Assembly: GCF_000241485.1 (NCBI RefSeq)
Contig: NZ_JH584241.1
Span: forward strand, 2,054,220 to 2,087,138
From: Sphingomonas sp. PAMC 26605
GTDB lineage: Bacteria; Pseudomonadota; Alphaproteobacteria; Sphingomonadales; Sphingomonadaceae
Reading direction: 5' to 3'
Length of the DNA stretch: 32,919 bases
Both the position numbers and the translations under genes were made by a program. The notes under the pieces were generated by a model, which ran no database searches, was not told the DNA's origin, and saw only the letters and a program-made list of their open reading frames with translations. Each line of letters starts with the position of its first letter. Position 1 is the first letter of the stretch. Shown here in pieces: positions 7,798 through 17,255 of the stretch.

Positions 7798-8802
7798 ATG
7801 AACGCCTTCGTTGAACGTCGGCGCGATGACGCCATAGATCTAGGCCTGTATTTGAGGACCGGCCGGATCGCGCGCGCCGCGCCGCTCGAGCTGAAATACA
7901 ATCATAATCATGACCCGCGAGACGGGCGGTTCACGTTCGCGTCTGGCGGGGGTTCGGCGGAGGCAACGCCGTCGCCAAAAGGGCAATCGAAGCACGCGCC
8001 GTCGCTGCCGAAGCCGGCATCTCCCGGCCGGAAGCCTCGCCAGGCGGTCCCCCGGGGCGGTGGCGGCTTCAGTGGCGGTGGGGGCGGCGCCTTTGGGGGA
8101 GGGGGCGCCACCGGATATTACCTGACCAATCACGATGTCGCGGAGTTCAAGCGGCAGCACCCAGGGTTTGCGCCGCACCTCGTGCGACCGGGAGATACGC
8201 TGAAGGCGGTCGCGGAGCGCGCGGGCACCAGCCAGGCCAAATTGGCCGTCCTCAACGGCATTCCCGTCGACGCAAAGCTTCGGCCGGGGGACGTATTGGG
8301 CGTCCCGATCGCGCCGAAACCGCCCGCGCCGGCGCCGTTCGGTTCAGCGAGCGTCACGCTGTGGGCGCCGACGCCAACGGCGCCTTACAGCCACATACTC
8401 AAGAACGGCTATGATTTCGGGATCGATGCGACCGGGCGCGTGCGCGAGGTTGTCGGAACGCTGACATCGAACCCCGACCAGATCAGGTCGCGGCGCTCGC
8501 AAGCTGAGGCGGGCGGGGCCGATCGTTTGCCGACGGACCAGGGCGGGCACTACATTGCCCGCCGTTTCAACGGGCCGACCGAGGCGTTCAATCATTTTGC
8601 GCAAGATGCGAACTTCAATCGTGGAGCGTATCGTGCGCTTGAGAACGCATGGGCGATGGTGAAGGACCAAGGCAAACAGGTCTGGGTAAGAATTACGCCG
8701 AAATATTCTGGTCATTCGCGTCGACCGGATACGATCGAAGTGGTCTACAGAATCGACGGTAACGAATCGCGGCGGAGCTTTCCCAACAAATCTCACAAGT
8801 AG
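7798..8802 (+). CDS. LysM plus DNA/RNA non-specific endonuclease, predicted toxin
   Basis: This protein of 334 residues is built in modules. Residues 34-50 hold a motif reading YNHNHDPRDGRFTFASG; residues 51-106 are a Gly/Pro-rich linker; residues 128-172 are a LysM domain (VRPGDTLKAVAERAGTS...LRPGDVLGVP); the end, about 240-330, is a NucA-type nuclease of the Endonuclea_NS_2 kind. In the nuclease, D247-Q-G-G-H251 stands where the family has its catalytic His, and N272/N274 lie in ANFNRGAYR; ITPKYSGHSRRP and VVYRIDG are typical later blocks. There is no signal peptide. The gene after it encodes a YezG-like immunity protein, as beside the Bacillus YeeF nuclease toxin. The toxin role is inferred from domain order and neighbour. 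Codon use is less GC-biased than in housekeeping genes nearby. Confidence 0.82.
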   Translation: MNAFVERRRDDAIDLGLYLRTGRIARAAPLELKYNHNHDPRDGRFTFASGGGSAEATPSPKGQSKHAPSLPKPASPGRKPRQAVPRGGGGFSGGGGGAFGGGGATGYYLTNHDVAEFKRQHPGFAPHLVRPGDTLKAVAERAGTSQAKLAVLNGIPVDAKLRPGDVLGVPIAPKPPAPAPFGSASVTLWAPTPTAPYSHILKNGYDFGIDATGRVREVVGTLTSNPDQIRSRRSQAEAGGADRLPTDQGGHYIARRFNGPTEAFNHFAQDANFNRGAYRALENAWAMVKDQGKQVWVRITPKYSGHSRRPDTIEVVYRIDGNESRRSFPNKSHK

Positions 8803-8811
8803 GAGCGGACT

Positions 8812-9225
8812 ATGGAGCAGGAGGCCATCGGGCGCATATTGGCGGATGTAGGCGCTTTGGTTCGCGATGCTGGCGGGGCGGGGCCCGGTGATACATTCCT
8901 TTACGCCGAAGCCGGGGATAATTGGGTCGGTCCATCGGTCTTCAAGGATTTTGGGGACCGGGTGGTGTATTGCCAGGGGAACACCGATCTGGATTTCCGG
9001 ATCCTCGACCTGTGGGATGCAGCGCCCGCCGACAAGAAATGGCGAGCGCTGCTGATGACAGTTTCGGGCGAAAAATTCGATGCTCGCTTCCAATATGACG
9101 AGGGGTGGGATGAAGCCGAAAGCGACTATGAACGGCGCCCGCGCGTGCTGACCGCCAAATTTGGAAACAAGCCGATCGAGTTTCCGGATTATGAATCCCC
9201 ACCCTTCACTGACACCGCCTACTGA
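8812..9225 (+). CDS. YezG/DUF600-like immunity protein
   Basis: This acidic cytoplasmic protein of 137 residues starts 9 bases after the nuclease toxin; its ribosome site AGGAG (8801-8805) overlaps the toxin stop codon, so the two are translated together. The pattern [10 protein letters not shown], a central DLWDA block, W-R-A-L-L-M-T-V, and the acidic [21 protein letters not shown] near the end resembles the YezG (DUF600) immunity family, which neutralises NucA-type nuclease toxins. Acidity fits binding to a basic nuclease. The family call is by pattern recognition and context. A stand-alone function is unlikely. Confidence 0.75.
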   Translation: MEQEAIGRILADVGALVRDAGGAGPGDTFLYAEAGDNWVGPSVFKDFGDRVVYCQGNTDLDFRILDLWDAAPADKKWRALLMTVSGEKFDARFQYDEGWDEAESDYERRPRVLTAKFGNKPIEFPDYESPPFTDTAY

Positions 9226-9269
9226 CCAGCGGATTGCAGCCCCGCCGCGCCGCCCCATATGGAGGCACT

Positions 9270-11477
<2,208 letters not shown>

Positions 11478-11479
11478 CG

Positions 11480-11518
11480 CTGTCACCCGGAAAAGCCTAG
11501 ATATTTCCCGGGTGACAG
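11480..11518. terminator. Hairpin after uvrB
   Basis: Perfect 11-bp arms CTGTCACCCGG (11480-11490) and CCGGGTGACAG (11508-11518), extended by AAA/TTT with one bulged C. It starts 3 bases after the uvrB stop. There is no proper T-run (TTACTTAAG follows), so termination is plausible but weak; it also lies 49 bp before hicA and could play a regulatory part there. Confidence 0.55.
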
Positions 11519-11566
11519 TTACTTAAGACTGCGATTGATGAAGAGCTGCAACGTCGGAGCAGCACT

Positions 11567-11821
11567 ATGACACGTATCGCAAAGCTCTATGCCTGGGTGT
11601 TGGCGAATCCGCGTTCGGCGATTTCGTTTCGCGACTTTGAACGTCTCGTAGTTGCGTTTGGATATAGGCTTCGACGCACCACTGGCAGCCATCGACACTA
11701 TGGACACCGCGCCGTCCCGTTCGTCCTGACGATTCAGCCACGCGGCAAGGACGCGAAGACCTACCAAGTCGAGCAGTTTATCGCTATATGTCAGAGGTAC
11801 GGGCTATCGTTGGAAGAATGA
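11567..11821 (+). CDS. hicA: HicA-family mRNA interferase toxin
   Basis: This protein of 84 residues has the double-stranded RNA-binding-like fold signature of HicA: an N-terminal helix, ISFRDFERLVVAFGYRLRRTTGSHRHY with G40-S41-H42 (H42 is the expected catalytic His), a beta-hairpin ending in LTIQPRGK, and a last helix (YQVEQFIAICQRYGL). HicA cleaves mRNA and is held inactive by HicB. CGGAG at 11555-11559 supports the start. It overlaps the antitoxin gene: its TGA includes the A of the ATG at 11821. Its GC content is visibly lower than that of uvrB, suggesting acquisition by transfer. Confidence 0.88.
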   Translation: MTRIAKLYAWVLANPRSAISFRDFERLVVAFGYRLRRTTGSHRHYGHRAVPFVLTIQPRGKDAKTYQVEQFIAICQRYGLSLEE

Positions 11822-12039
11822 TGTCGCCGCGCTATCACATCGATCTATTTTGGTATGATCCGGACGGGTGCTGGATTGCCAACATTCCGGACCTCCAGAC
11901 GTGCTCGGCCCACGGCGATACGCCGGAGGAAGCACTTGCAGAGGTACGGGTCGCGATGGAGGAATGGCTGGAGGTAGCGCAGGATATGGGATTGCCCATA
12001 CCCGAACCGCGCTACCATCCAGTCCGCATCGCCGCTTAA
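11821..12039 (+). CDS. hicB: HicB-family antitoxin, short form
   Basis: This protein of 72 residues is a bare HicB core: YHIDLFWYDPDGCWIANIPDLQTCSAHGDTPEEAL, then an amphipathic helix and a Pro-rich end. It neutralises the HicA toxin encoded directly upstream. Two adjacent ATGs (11818 and 11821) are possible; the second has better spacing from GGAAG. A still earlier ATG (11788) lacks a ribosome site. No ribbon-helix-helix or HTH domain follows the core, so autoregulation of the operon by HicB is not evident. The stop codon shares TTAA with the stop of the convergent PRC-barrel gene. Confidence 0.88.
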   Translation: MSPRYHIDLFWYDPDGCWIANIPDLQTCSAHGDTPEEALAEVRVAMEEWLEVAQDMGLPIPEPRYHPVRIAA

Positions 12040-12404
12040 CCCAGCGACAAATCCTCGCTCGCCACATCGTAATATTTCGAAACGCGGTCGGCATAGGCCT
12101 GATCGAACTCGGGCGCATTTGCCGCCCAGCTCGGGCCGCCCTCGAGCACGCGGCGGTCGATCGTCACGACATAGGTGTCGTTGACCGGATCGAACGCGAG
12201 CAACGAGAAAGGGATCGGGTAGTACGCCTTGCCCATCCCGAGAAAGCCGCCGATCGACAGCACGGCATAGACCGCGCGGCCGGTGCGCTTATTGACCATC
12301 AGCGAGAACAACGTGCCGATCTTGTCGCCGTCGCGGCTGCGGATCGGCATCGTGTCGGCTTTGTTCGACTGGAGCAGCAGCTGGGTCGGTTCGGTCTGGG
12401 CCAT
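12036..12404 (-). CDS. PRC-barrel domain protein
   Basis: This protein of 122 residues has one PRC-barrel: residues about 18-85 read as SRDGDKIGTLFSLMVNKRTGRAVYAVLSIGGFLGMGKAY in overlapping strands, followed by FSLLAFDPVNDTYVV and a C-terminal helix region (FDQAYADRVSKYYDV). Such proteins are cytoplasmic or stress-associated in alphaproteobacteria; no specific role is known. AAGGA 8 bases upstream of the ATG at 12404 supports the start (the upstream ATG at 12413 overlaps the ribosome site). It converges with hicB. Confidence 0.85.
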   Translation of the reverse strand: MAQTEPTQLLLQSNKADTMPIRSRDGDKIGTLFSLMVNKRTGRAVYAVLSIGGFLGMGKAYYPIPFSLLAFDPVNDTYVVTIDRRVLEGGPSWAANAPEFDQAYADRVSKYYDVASEDLSLG

Positions 12405-12575
12405 GAATCTCATCCTTCGTGTCGCGAGCGTAACGGCGCGTGGGGCGCGTCGGTTCCCTCGCGGCCGAACGATTGGACCCCGGCGCCGGGTTCCGTGCCC
12501 CGCGGGCTCCGGGCGGCGCGCGCGGGCGCGGATTTGCCACGGGTGTCGGCGCCGACGGTTGAGCGGGGCGGTCGC

Positions 12576-13136
12576 ATGCCGCATAGACCCGTCATGTCCT
12601 CGCAATCCACTCGCTTCGCCGTGGTCGCCACGCTCCTCGCCCTTGCCGCCTGTGTCGGGCCCCCGCCGCCGCGCGCGGTCGCGCCGCCGGTAGCGCGGCC
12701 GCGGCCGACCCCGCCGCCGCCCGCGCCCATCCCCGTGCCGCAGGCCGCCGATTGGCGCGACTGGCCGGTGACGCCGGGCGACTGGACCTATCGGATCGAT
12801 GGCCGCGGTTCGATCGCTCTGTTCGGCACGGCGGGCGCCGACGCACTGCTGACGCTGCGCTGCGACCGTCAGACCGCCATGATCTACCTCTCGCGCCAGG
12901 GGCAGGCGAGTACGCCGCTGACGCTGCGCACCTCGACGCTCGCGCGCAGCGTTGCCGTCCAGCCGACCGGCGCGGCCCCCGCTTATGTCGCGACCGCGCT
13001 CAACCCGCGCGACGGATTGCTCGATGCGATGGCGTTCAGCCGCGGACGCTTCATCGTCGAACAGACGGGTATGCCGACTTTGGTGATTCCCGCCTGGGCC
13101 GAAGTGGGCCGCGTTACCGAGGATTGCCGTCGCTGA
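12576..13136 (+). CDS. Hypothetical lipoprotein with proline-rich linker
   Basis: This protein of 186 residues has a lipoprotein signal (TRFAVVATLLALAAC, lipobox Cys at 26), then a Pro/Arg/Ala-rich linker to about residue 55 and a beta-rich domain of about 130 residues beginning DWRDWPVTPGDWTYR. The domain has two Cys (LRCDRQ and TEDCRR), which may form a disulfide. The family is not recognised with certainty. A start at 12594 is possible, but the ATG at 12576 has a purine-rich stretch upstream. Envelope location is inferred. Confidence 0.75.
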   Translation: MPHRPVMSSQSTRFAVVATLLALAACVGPPPPRAVAPPVARPRPTPPPPAPIPVPQAADWRDWPVTPGDWTYRIDGRGSIALFGTAGADALLTLRCDRQTAMIYLSRQGQASTPLTLRTSTLARSVAVQPTGAAPAYVATALNPRDGLLDAMAFSRGRFIVEQTGMPTLVIPAWAEVGRVTEDCRR

Positions 13137-13204
13137 TCGGGCGCGAAGGAAGCGACGATTTGCGCTTCGGGCAGGCGGAGGAGAATCGTCGAAACAGGGC
13201 GACA

Positions 13205-13235
13205 TTACAAGTCTTGTTTCGCTCGAAAATATGAT
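13205..13235 (+). promoter_or_regulatory. Possible promoter of the structured RNA locus
   Basis: A TATGAT box (13230-13235) lies in a locally AT-rich patch. TTACAA (13205-13210) could be the -35 box, but the 19-bp spacer is long. It is the only promoter-like motif before the RNA locus. Confidence 0.3.
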
Positions 13236-13247
13236 TCAAACACGAGT

Positions 13248-13274
13248 CGTGACCAGCCCTGGTCACGGCGTTTT
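13248..13274 (+). terminator. Hairpin with T-run before the micro-ORF
   Basis: CGTGACCA (13248-13255) and TGGTCACG (13260-13267) form a perfect 8-bp stem with a GCCC loop, followed by GCGTTTT. It could end an upstream transcript or act as an attenuator in the leader of the RNA locus just downstream. Confidence 0.6.
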
Positions 13275-13297
13275 AACTAGCGAAAGGAGGTGATCCG

Positions 13298-13354
13298 ATG
13301 TCTCATGGTTCAGCAATGGGGTCGGTTCAGTTCGTTCGGAGGACGCACCGCTAG
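13298..13354 (+). CDS. Micro-ORF of 18 codons with full-length Shine-Dalgarno
   Basis: The frame encodes MSHGSAMGSVQFVRRTHR, a small basic peptide. AGGAGG ends at 13290, leaving 7 bases to the ATG, the ideal spacing, and the complementarity to 16S rRNA extends over 15 bases. The TAG stop is inside a small hairpin. Such strong pairing before so short a frame suggests either very high initiation or that ribosome recruitment itself is the function. There is no similarity that I can name. Confidence 0.5.
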   Translation: MSHGSAMGSVQFVRRTHR

Positions 13355-13481
13355 GCCTTTGAGGCTAGTCCTGCGACGATGGGGCGGGGGGTATTCTCCC
13401 CCAATCAACGCCACCGATCGTCGAGGCTTTGCGGTACGCATGGTCCTCCAAGCTGGAGCTTCCGGCCGCTGACCATGTCAG

Positions 13482-13526
13482 GAGGTTGCCGATGTCCTCG
13501 ATTCGAGGGCATCGGCAGCCTCTTTT
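13482..13526 (+). terminator. Strong intrinsic terminator of the RNA locus
   Basis: GAGG-tt-GCCGATG and CATCGGC-ag-CCTC pair around a CCTCG/CGAGG inner stem, followed by TTTT (13523-13526). The long stem with only small internal loops and the T-run make this one of the clearest terminators in the window. Confidence 0.85.
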
Positions 13527-13659
13527 CATGTGGGCCGCCTACGCAGGCGGCGTGATATTCCCGAAGTGCGGGGCCGAGCCGCTTGCAGCCCGCGGGTCGC
13601 TATCGCATGATCCCGAAAAGGCATGGACCGATCCGTGCCGCTTCCAGGGGGCATTCATC

Positions 13660-15240
13660 ATGCGCGTACTCGTCCTGTCGTTGCTGTCGACGGTTGTGGG
13701 AGGCGTTCCGGCGGCGGCGCAGACCCAGCCCCCGATCGAGGAGAAATCGATCGAGCAGCTGCAGGCGATGATGGCGGGCGGCACCAGCAGTGCGGCGATC
13801 ACCCAGGCCTATCTCGCGCGGATCGCGGCGATGGATCGCACCGGGCCGACCTTGCGCGCGGTGATCGCCACCAACCCCGATGCGATCGCGCAGGCGCGCG
13901 CCGCCGATGCGCGGCGCAAGGCGGGCAAGCCGCTCGGGCCGCTCGACGGCGTGCCGGTGCTGATCAAGGACAATATCGAGACCAAGGATCCGCTCGCGAC
14001 GACCGCAGGGAGCCTTGCGCTTAAAGACAATGTCACGCGCCGCGACGCGCCGCTGGTGGCGAGCCTGCGTCGGCAAGGCGCGGTGATCCTCGGCAAGACC
14101 AATTTGTCCGAATGGGCCAATATCCGCTCGACGCATTCGATGAGCGGATGGAGCGCGGTCGGCGGGCTGGTGCGCAACCCCTATGCGCTCGACCGCACCT
14201 CGTGCGGCTCGTCGAGCGGATCGGGCGCGGCGGTGGCGGCGAGCTTTGCCGCGGTCGCGGTCGGGACCGAGACCGATGGCTCGGTGGTGTGTCCCTCGGC
14301 GATGAACGGGCTGGTCGGATTGAAGCCGACGCTCGGCATGATCAGCCGGACGCATGTCGTCCCGATCAGCCATAGCCAGGACACGCCCGGACCGATGGCG
14401 CGCAGCGTGCGCGATGCGGCGTTGCTGTTCAACGGGATGATCGGCGTCGATCCGGCCGATCCGGCGACCAAGGGTAGCGCCAAATATGCGCATGATTTCG
14501 CGGCACCATTGGCGACGGCCTCGCTAGCCGGGGTGCGGATCGCGGTGCTGCATCCCGACATGTCGGAATTGCTCAAGGCGAAATATGCCGCCGCGCTGGC
14601 GGTGCTCAAGGCGCAGGGCGCGGTGCTGGTCGATGTCACCCCGCCCAAGCTCGACGGGATCGGCGAGGCCGAATTGCTCGTACTGCAGACCGAGCTCAAG
14701 GCCGATCTCAACACCTATCTCGCCACCACGCCGCAGGCCGTGAAGACGCGTACGCTCGCCGACGTCATCGCGTTCGATCGCGCCGAGGCGGCGCGCGAAA
14801 TGCCGTTCTTCCAGCAGGAAACTTTTGAAGCGGCCGAGCAGACGCGCGGCCTCGCCGATGCCGAATATCTCGGTGCGCGCGCGAAGTCGCTGCGGCTGGC
14901 GGGCAAGCAGGGGATCGACGCGATGCTCGCCAGCGCCAATGCGACGCTGATCGTCGCGCCGACTTACGGGATGCCGTGGCTGTCCGACACGGTGTCGGGC
15001 GATGGCGGCGAGGGGCCGAGTGCTGCCGGGCTTCCGGCGATGGCGGGCTATCCGCACCTGACCGTGCCGATGGGGCTGGTGCGCGGCGTGCCGGTCGGGC
15101 TGTCGTTCATCGCGACCGCCTGGGGCGACCAGCGCGTGCTCGATGCGGGGTATGTCTATGAACAGGCGGCGCATGCGCGCGTCGCGCCGGGCTATGCGAC
15201 GACCAATGACGCCGGGCCCGGGCTGGATGGGGCGCGCTGA
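13660..15240 (+). CDS. Exported amidase-signature family hydrolase
   Basis: This protein of 526 residues hydrolyses an amide bond; the substrate is not known. It starts with a signal peptide (LVLSLLSTVVGGVPAAAQ, cleavage near residue 20). The catalytic triad of the amidase signature family is complete: K103 in VLIKDNIE, the cis-Ser S184 in CGSSSGSG and the nucleophile S208 in TETDGSVVCPS, with the family's 24-residue spacing between the two Ser. The TETDGSVVCPS version resembles peptide amidases more than glutamyl-tRNA amidotransferase GatA. A periplasmic or secreted role in peptide or amide use is inferred. A purine-rich AGGGGG lies 9 bases before the ATG; longer upstream starts run through the terminator region. 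Confidence 0.9.
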   Translation: MRVLVLSLLSTVVGGVPAAAQTQPPIEEKSIEQLQAMMAGGTSSAAITQAYLARIAAMDRTGPTLRAVIATNPDAIAQARAADARRKAGKPLGPLDGVPVLIKDNIETKDPLATTAGSLALKDNVTRRDAPLVASLRRQGAVILGKTNLSEWANIRSTHSMSGWSAVGGLVRNPYALDRTSCGSSSGSGAAVAASFAAVAVGTETDGSVVCPSAMNGLVGLKPTLGMISRTHVVPISHSQDTPGPMARSVRDAALLFNGMIGVDPADPATKGSAKYAHDFAAPLATASLAGVRIAVLHPDMSELLKAKYAAALAVLKAQGAVLVDVTPPKLDGIGEAELLVLQTELKADLNTYLATTPQAVKTRTLADVIAFDRAEAAREMPFFQQETFEAAEQTRGLADAEYLGARAKSLRLAGKQGIDAMLASANATLIVAPTYGMPWLSDTVSGDGGEGPSAAGLPAMAGYPHLTVPMGLVRGVPVGLSFIATAWGDQRVLDAGYVYEQAAHARVAPGYATTNDAGPGLDGAR

Positions 15241-15262
15241 GCTGACTCTCTTCCGTAGCTTG

Positions 15263-15368
15263 CTCCCCTCCCTGAAAGGGAGGGGCTGGGGGTGGGTCGG
15301 CCTAGGGCAGGCGTCCGGCCGAACAACGGGCCGACCCACCCCCGACCCCTCCCTTTCAGGGAGGGGAG
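15263..15368. repeat. Family A palindromic repeat, copy 3
   Basis: CTCCCCTCCC-TGAAA-GGGAGGGG with a CTGGGGGTGGGTCGGCC tail on the left, and the inverse on the right ending at 15368. It lies between the convergent ends of the amidase and DUF2721-like genes, where it could stop transcription from both sides. Confidence 0.9.
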
Positions 15369-15401
15369 GCGCGCTTCCAAAGGGAGGCGCCCTTTCGTGC
15401 C

Positions 15402-15854
15402 TCAGCGTTCGAGCAGTTCGTCGCGGACGTGGATCGCCGAGAGCGAGATCCGCACCTCGATCAGGAAGCCGACCAGCGACGAGATCAACAGGCCCATCGC
15501 GAGGATGAAGATCACCGCGACGACGGTGCCGATGTGCAGCTTGAACAGGCTGGCGACGAACAGCAAGGCGACGACGATGCAGGTCAGCGCCGCGCTCGAC
15601 ACTGCAAGCACGAGCGAACGGTTGATCACCGTCATGCGACGGTCGAGCAGGCGGAGTTCCCAGACGTGACGGTCATGCTCGGGCCCGCTCGACAGCGGGT
15701 GCCATTCCTCGACGACGCGCGCGCGATCGACGACGCGCGCCAGCCGCCCCGCGAGCACGTTGAGCAGCTGCCCGATCGCGGCGAGCATGAAGATCGGCGA
15801 GAGCGACAGCTGGATCGTCTGCGCGATCGTCGAGACGGCGGGATAGGGGTTCAT
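15402..15854 (-). CDS. DUF2721-like membrane protein
   Basis: This protein of 150 residues has one hydrophobic helix near the start (about 11-36, IQLSLSPIFMLAAIGQLLNVLAGRL), a basic middle part (VVDRARVVEE...LRLLDRRMTVINRSL), and two close helices (about 81-130, LAVSSAALTCIVVALLFVASL and TVVAVIFILAMGLLISSLVGF), ending in RDELLER. This is the layout of DUF2721, a family without known function. AAGGGG upstream supports the ATG at 15854. It is divergent from the GNAT-like gene. Confidence 0.82.
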   Translation of the reverse strand: MNPYPAVSTIAQTIQLSLSPIFMLAAIGQLLNVLAGRLARVVDRARVVEEWHPLSSGPEHDRHVWELRLLDRRMTVINRSLVLAVSSAALTCIVVALLFVASLFKLHIGTVVAVIFILAMGLLISSLVGFLIEVRISLSAIHVRDELLER

Positions 15855-15937
15855 CGCGGCCCCTTTTGGGATGCGGCCGGCGCAGGCGCAAGGCTTTGGC
15901 CACACATTGGTAACCCCGCTGCTTTAGATCGATCACG

Positions 15938-17020
15938 ATGACCAAGCCGATGCTGCTCTCGGACTTCACCCGCTTGCCGTCGCGCACGCGCGCGAGCGTC
16001 GGCGCCGGGCTGTCGGGCGCGATCGACCTCGTCGCCGATGCCGCCGCGCCGAGCCACGCCTTCCTGCGCTACGGCTGGTATGCGGCGGCGCTGGCCGCTT
16101 ACGGCGGCGCGGCGCGGACGATCCTGGTCGAGGAAGACGATCTGCCGGTGATCGCGCTGCCGTTCGTGCGCATTGGGCCGGCGATCGCGCGGCTGGCGAG
16201 CGTGCCGGGCAGCTACTGGCCGTTTCGCAGCTTTCCGATCCACCGCCATGCCGATCTGCCCGCGATCGACTCACTGCTCGATATTCTCGCGCGCAGCGTC
16301 ACTGCGTTGCGGATCGGCCCCGTGAGCGACGGCGATCCGGCGCTCGACGCGCTGCTGCCGCGCGCGCGGGCGAAGGGCTGGGCGGTGCTCGACCGCTTCG
16401 TCGCGAACAGCTTCGTGCTCGATCTGCAGCAACCCGACTGGCCGCGCGGATCGACGCTGCGCAAGAACCGCTTTCACGAAAAGCATCTCGCCGAGCATGG
16501 CGCGCTCGACTGGGAGTTCGTCGCGGCGGGGGCGTGGGATACGGCGTTCGACCGGTTCGCGGCGGTCGAGCAGAAGAGCTGGATCGCGGCCAAGACCGAC
16601 GGACGTGACGCCAAGTTCACGCGCGAGGGTCATGGCGCCTTCTGGCGCGAAGCGGCGCGCGATCCGATACTCGCGCAGATGCTGTCGGCGGCGGTGCTGA
16701 GCGTGGATGGCGCGCCCGCGGCGTTTTCGTTCGATCTCGATGTCGGCACGACGCGCTATGCGATCGCCAACAGTTACGATCCCGCCTTCGCCAAACATTC
16801 GCCGGGCAAGCTGCTCGCCTATCGCAACCTCGGCCGCGCCCGCGCGGCGGGGGTGCGCAGCGTCGATTGGGGGGCGGGAGACAGCGGCTACAAGACGACG
16901 CTCGGCGCCGCGCAGGGACCCGCGATCCGCGATTGGCTGCTGGTGCGCCCGGGGGTGCCGGCGCTTTTCGGCGCGCTGCTCAAAAGGCGCTGGGCGGCGA
17001 GCGGCAACCCTCTGAACTAG
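15938..17020 (+). CDS. GNAT/FemAB-like acyltransferase
   Basis: This 360-residue protein resembles the large GNAT fold proteins of the BioF2/Acetyltransf_6 type: an N-terminal half-domain with GLSGAIDLV and FRSFPIHRH, and a C-terminal half with STLRKNRFHEKHLAE, FDRFAAVEQKSWIAAK, APAAFSFDLDVGTTRYAIANSYDPAFAKHSPGKLLAYRNLGRARAAGVRSVDWGAGDSGYKTTLG. The last stretch is the hallmark of the family: a cosubstrate-binding strand-helix followed by GAGDSGYK. Members add acyl or aminoacyl groups to cell-surface polymers or small molecules; no substrate can be named here. No signal peptide, so cytoplasmic. Confidence 0.83.
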   Translation: MTKPMLLSDFTRLPSRTRASVGAGLSGAIDLVADAAAPSHAFLRYGWYAAALAAYGGAARTILVEEDDLPVIALPFVRIGPAIARLASVPGSYWPFRSFPIHRHADLPAIDSLLDILARSVTALRIGPVSDGDPALDALLPRARAKGWAVLDRFVANSFVLDLQQPDWPRGSTLRKNRFHEKHLAEHGALDWEFVAAGAWDTAFDRFAAVEQKSWIAAKTDGRDAKFTREGHGAFWREAARDPILAQMLSAAVLSVDGAPAAFSFDLDVGTTRYAIANSYDPAFAKHSPGKLLAYRNLGRARAAGVRSVDWGAGDSGYKTTLGAAQGPAIRDWLLVRPGVPALFGALLKRRWAASGNPLN

Positions 17021-17255
17021 CCCGACAAGCGCCCCCGCCGGACGGATGCGGCCGTCGCGCAAATTTCTTTACTTAGGTTGCGTCCTCGGCTGCTGGCGCC
17101 GCGTACCTGCCGTCGGCATGGCGCGTCGGGCGATCCCGTTCCGGCGGCTACCTGTGCTGAAAATGCGAAACGGTTAGGTCGCAAAGGCTGTCCGGCGGAA
17201 CCAATGGCACCGTCTGCCTTGTGCGATGAACCACCTTCAGGAGAGGGCAAAACCG

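Larger units (their letters stand above)
13282..13526 (+). ncRNA. Structured RNA locus with 16S-tail complement, micro-ORF and terminator
   Basis: The locus begins with GAAAGGAGGTGATCC (13282-13296), a perfect 15-base complement of the conserved 16S rRNA 3' end (GGAUCACCUCCUUUC). An 18-codon frame follows (13298-13354). After it come three hairpins: one over the TAG stop (13351-13368), one with CGACGAT/ATCGTCG arms and an inner G-run/C-run stem (13374-13423), and one with CATGGTC/GACCATG arms (13439-13477). An intrinsic terminator closes it (13482-13526). The series of stems ending in a terminator suggests an independent short transcript. Whether it acts as a ribosome-binding RNA, a peptide mRNA or both is not known. 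It may belong to an RNA family I do not recognise. Confidence 0.6.

Noticed and set aside
12036..13205. A 389-codon minus-strand frame covering both the PRC-barrel gene and the opposite lipoprotein gene
   Set aside because: Only the last 122 codons are protein-like; an ATG with AAGGA at the right distance lies at 12404, and the upstream part is antisense to the lipoprotein gene.
13290..13472. A 60-codon frame starting with GTG inside the extended ribosome site
   Set aside because: Its start is within the 16S-complementary stretch, it has no ribosome site of its own, and it runs through several hairpins; the 18-codon frame fits the signals better.
17198..17225. GGAAC as the -35 box of an EcfG-type stress promoter before the ferritin-like genes
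   Set aside because: No matching CGTT -10 element lies 16-17 bases downstream.
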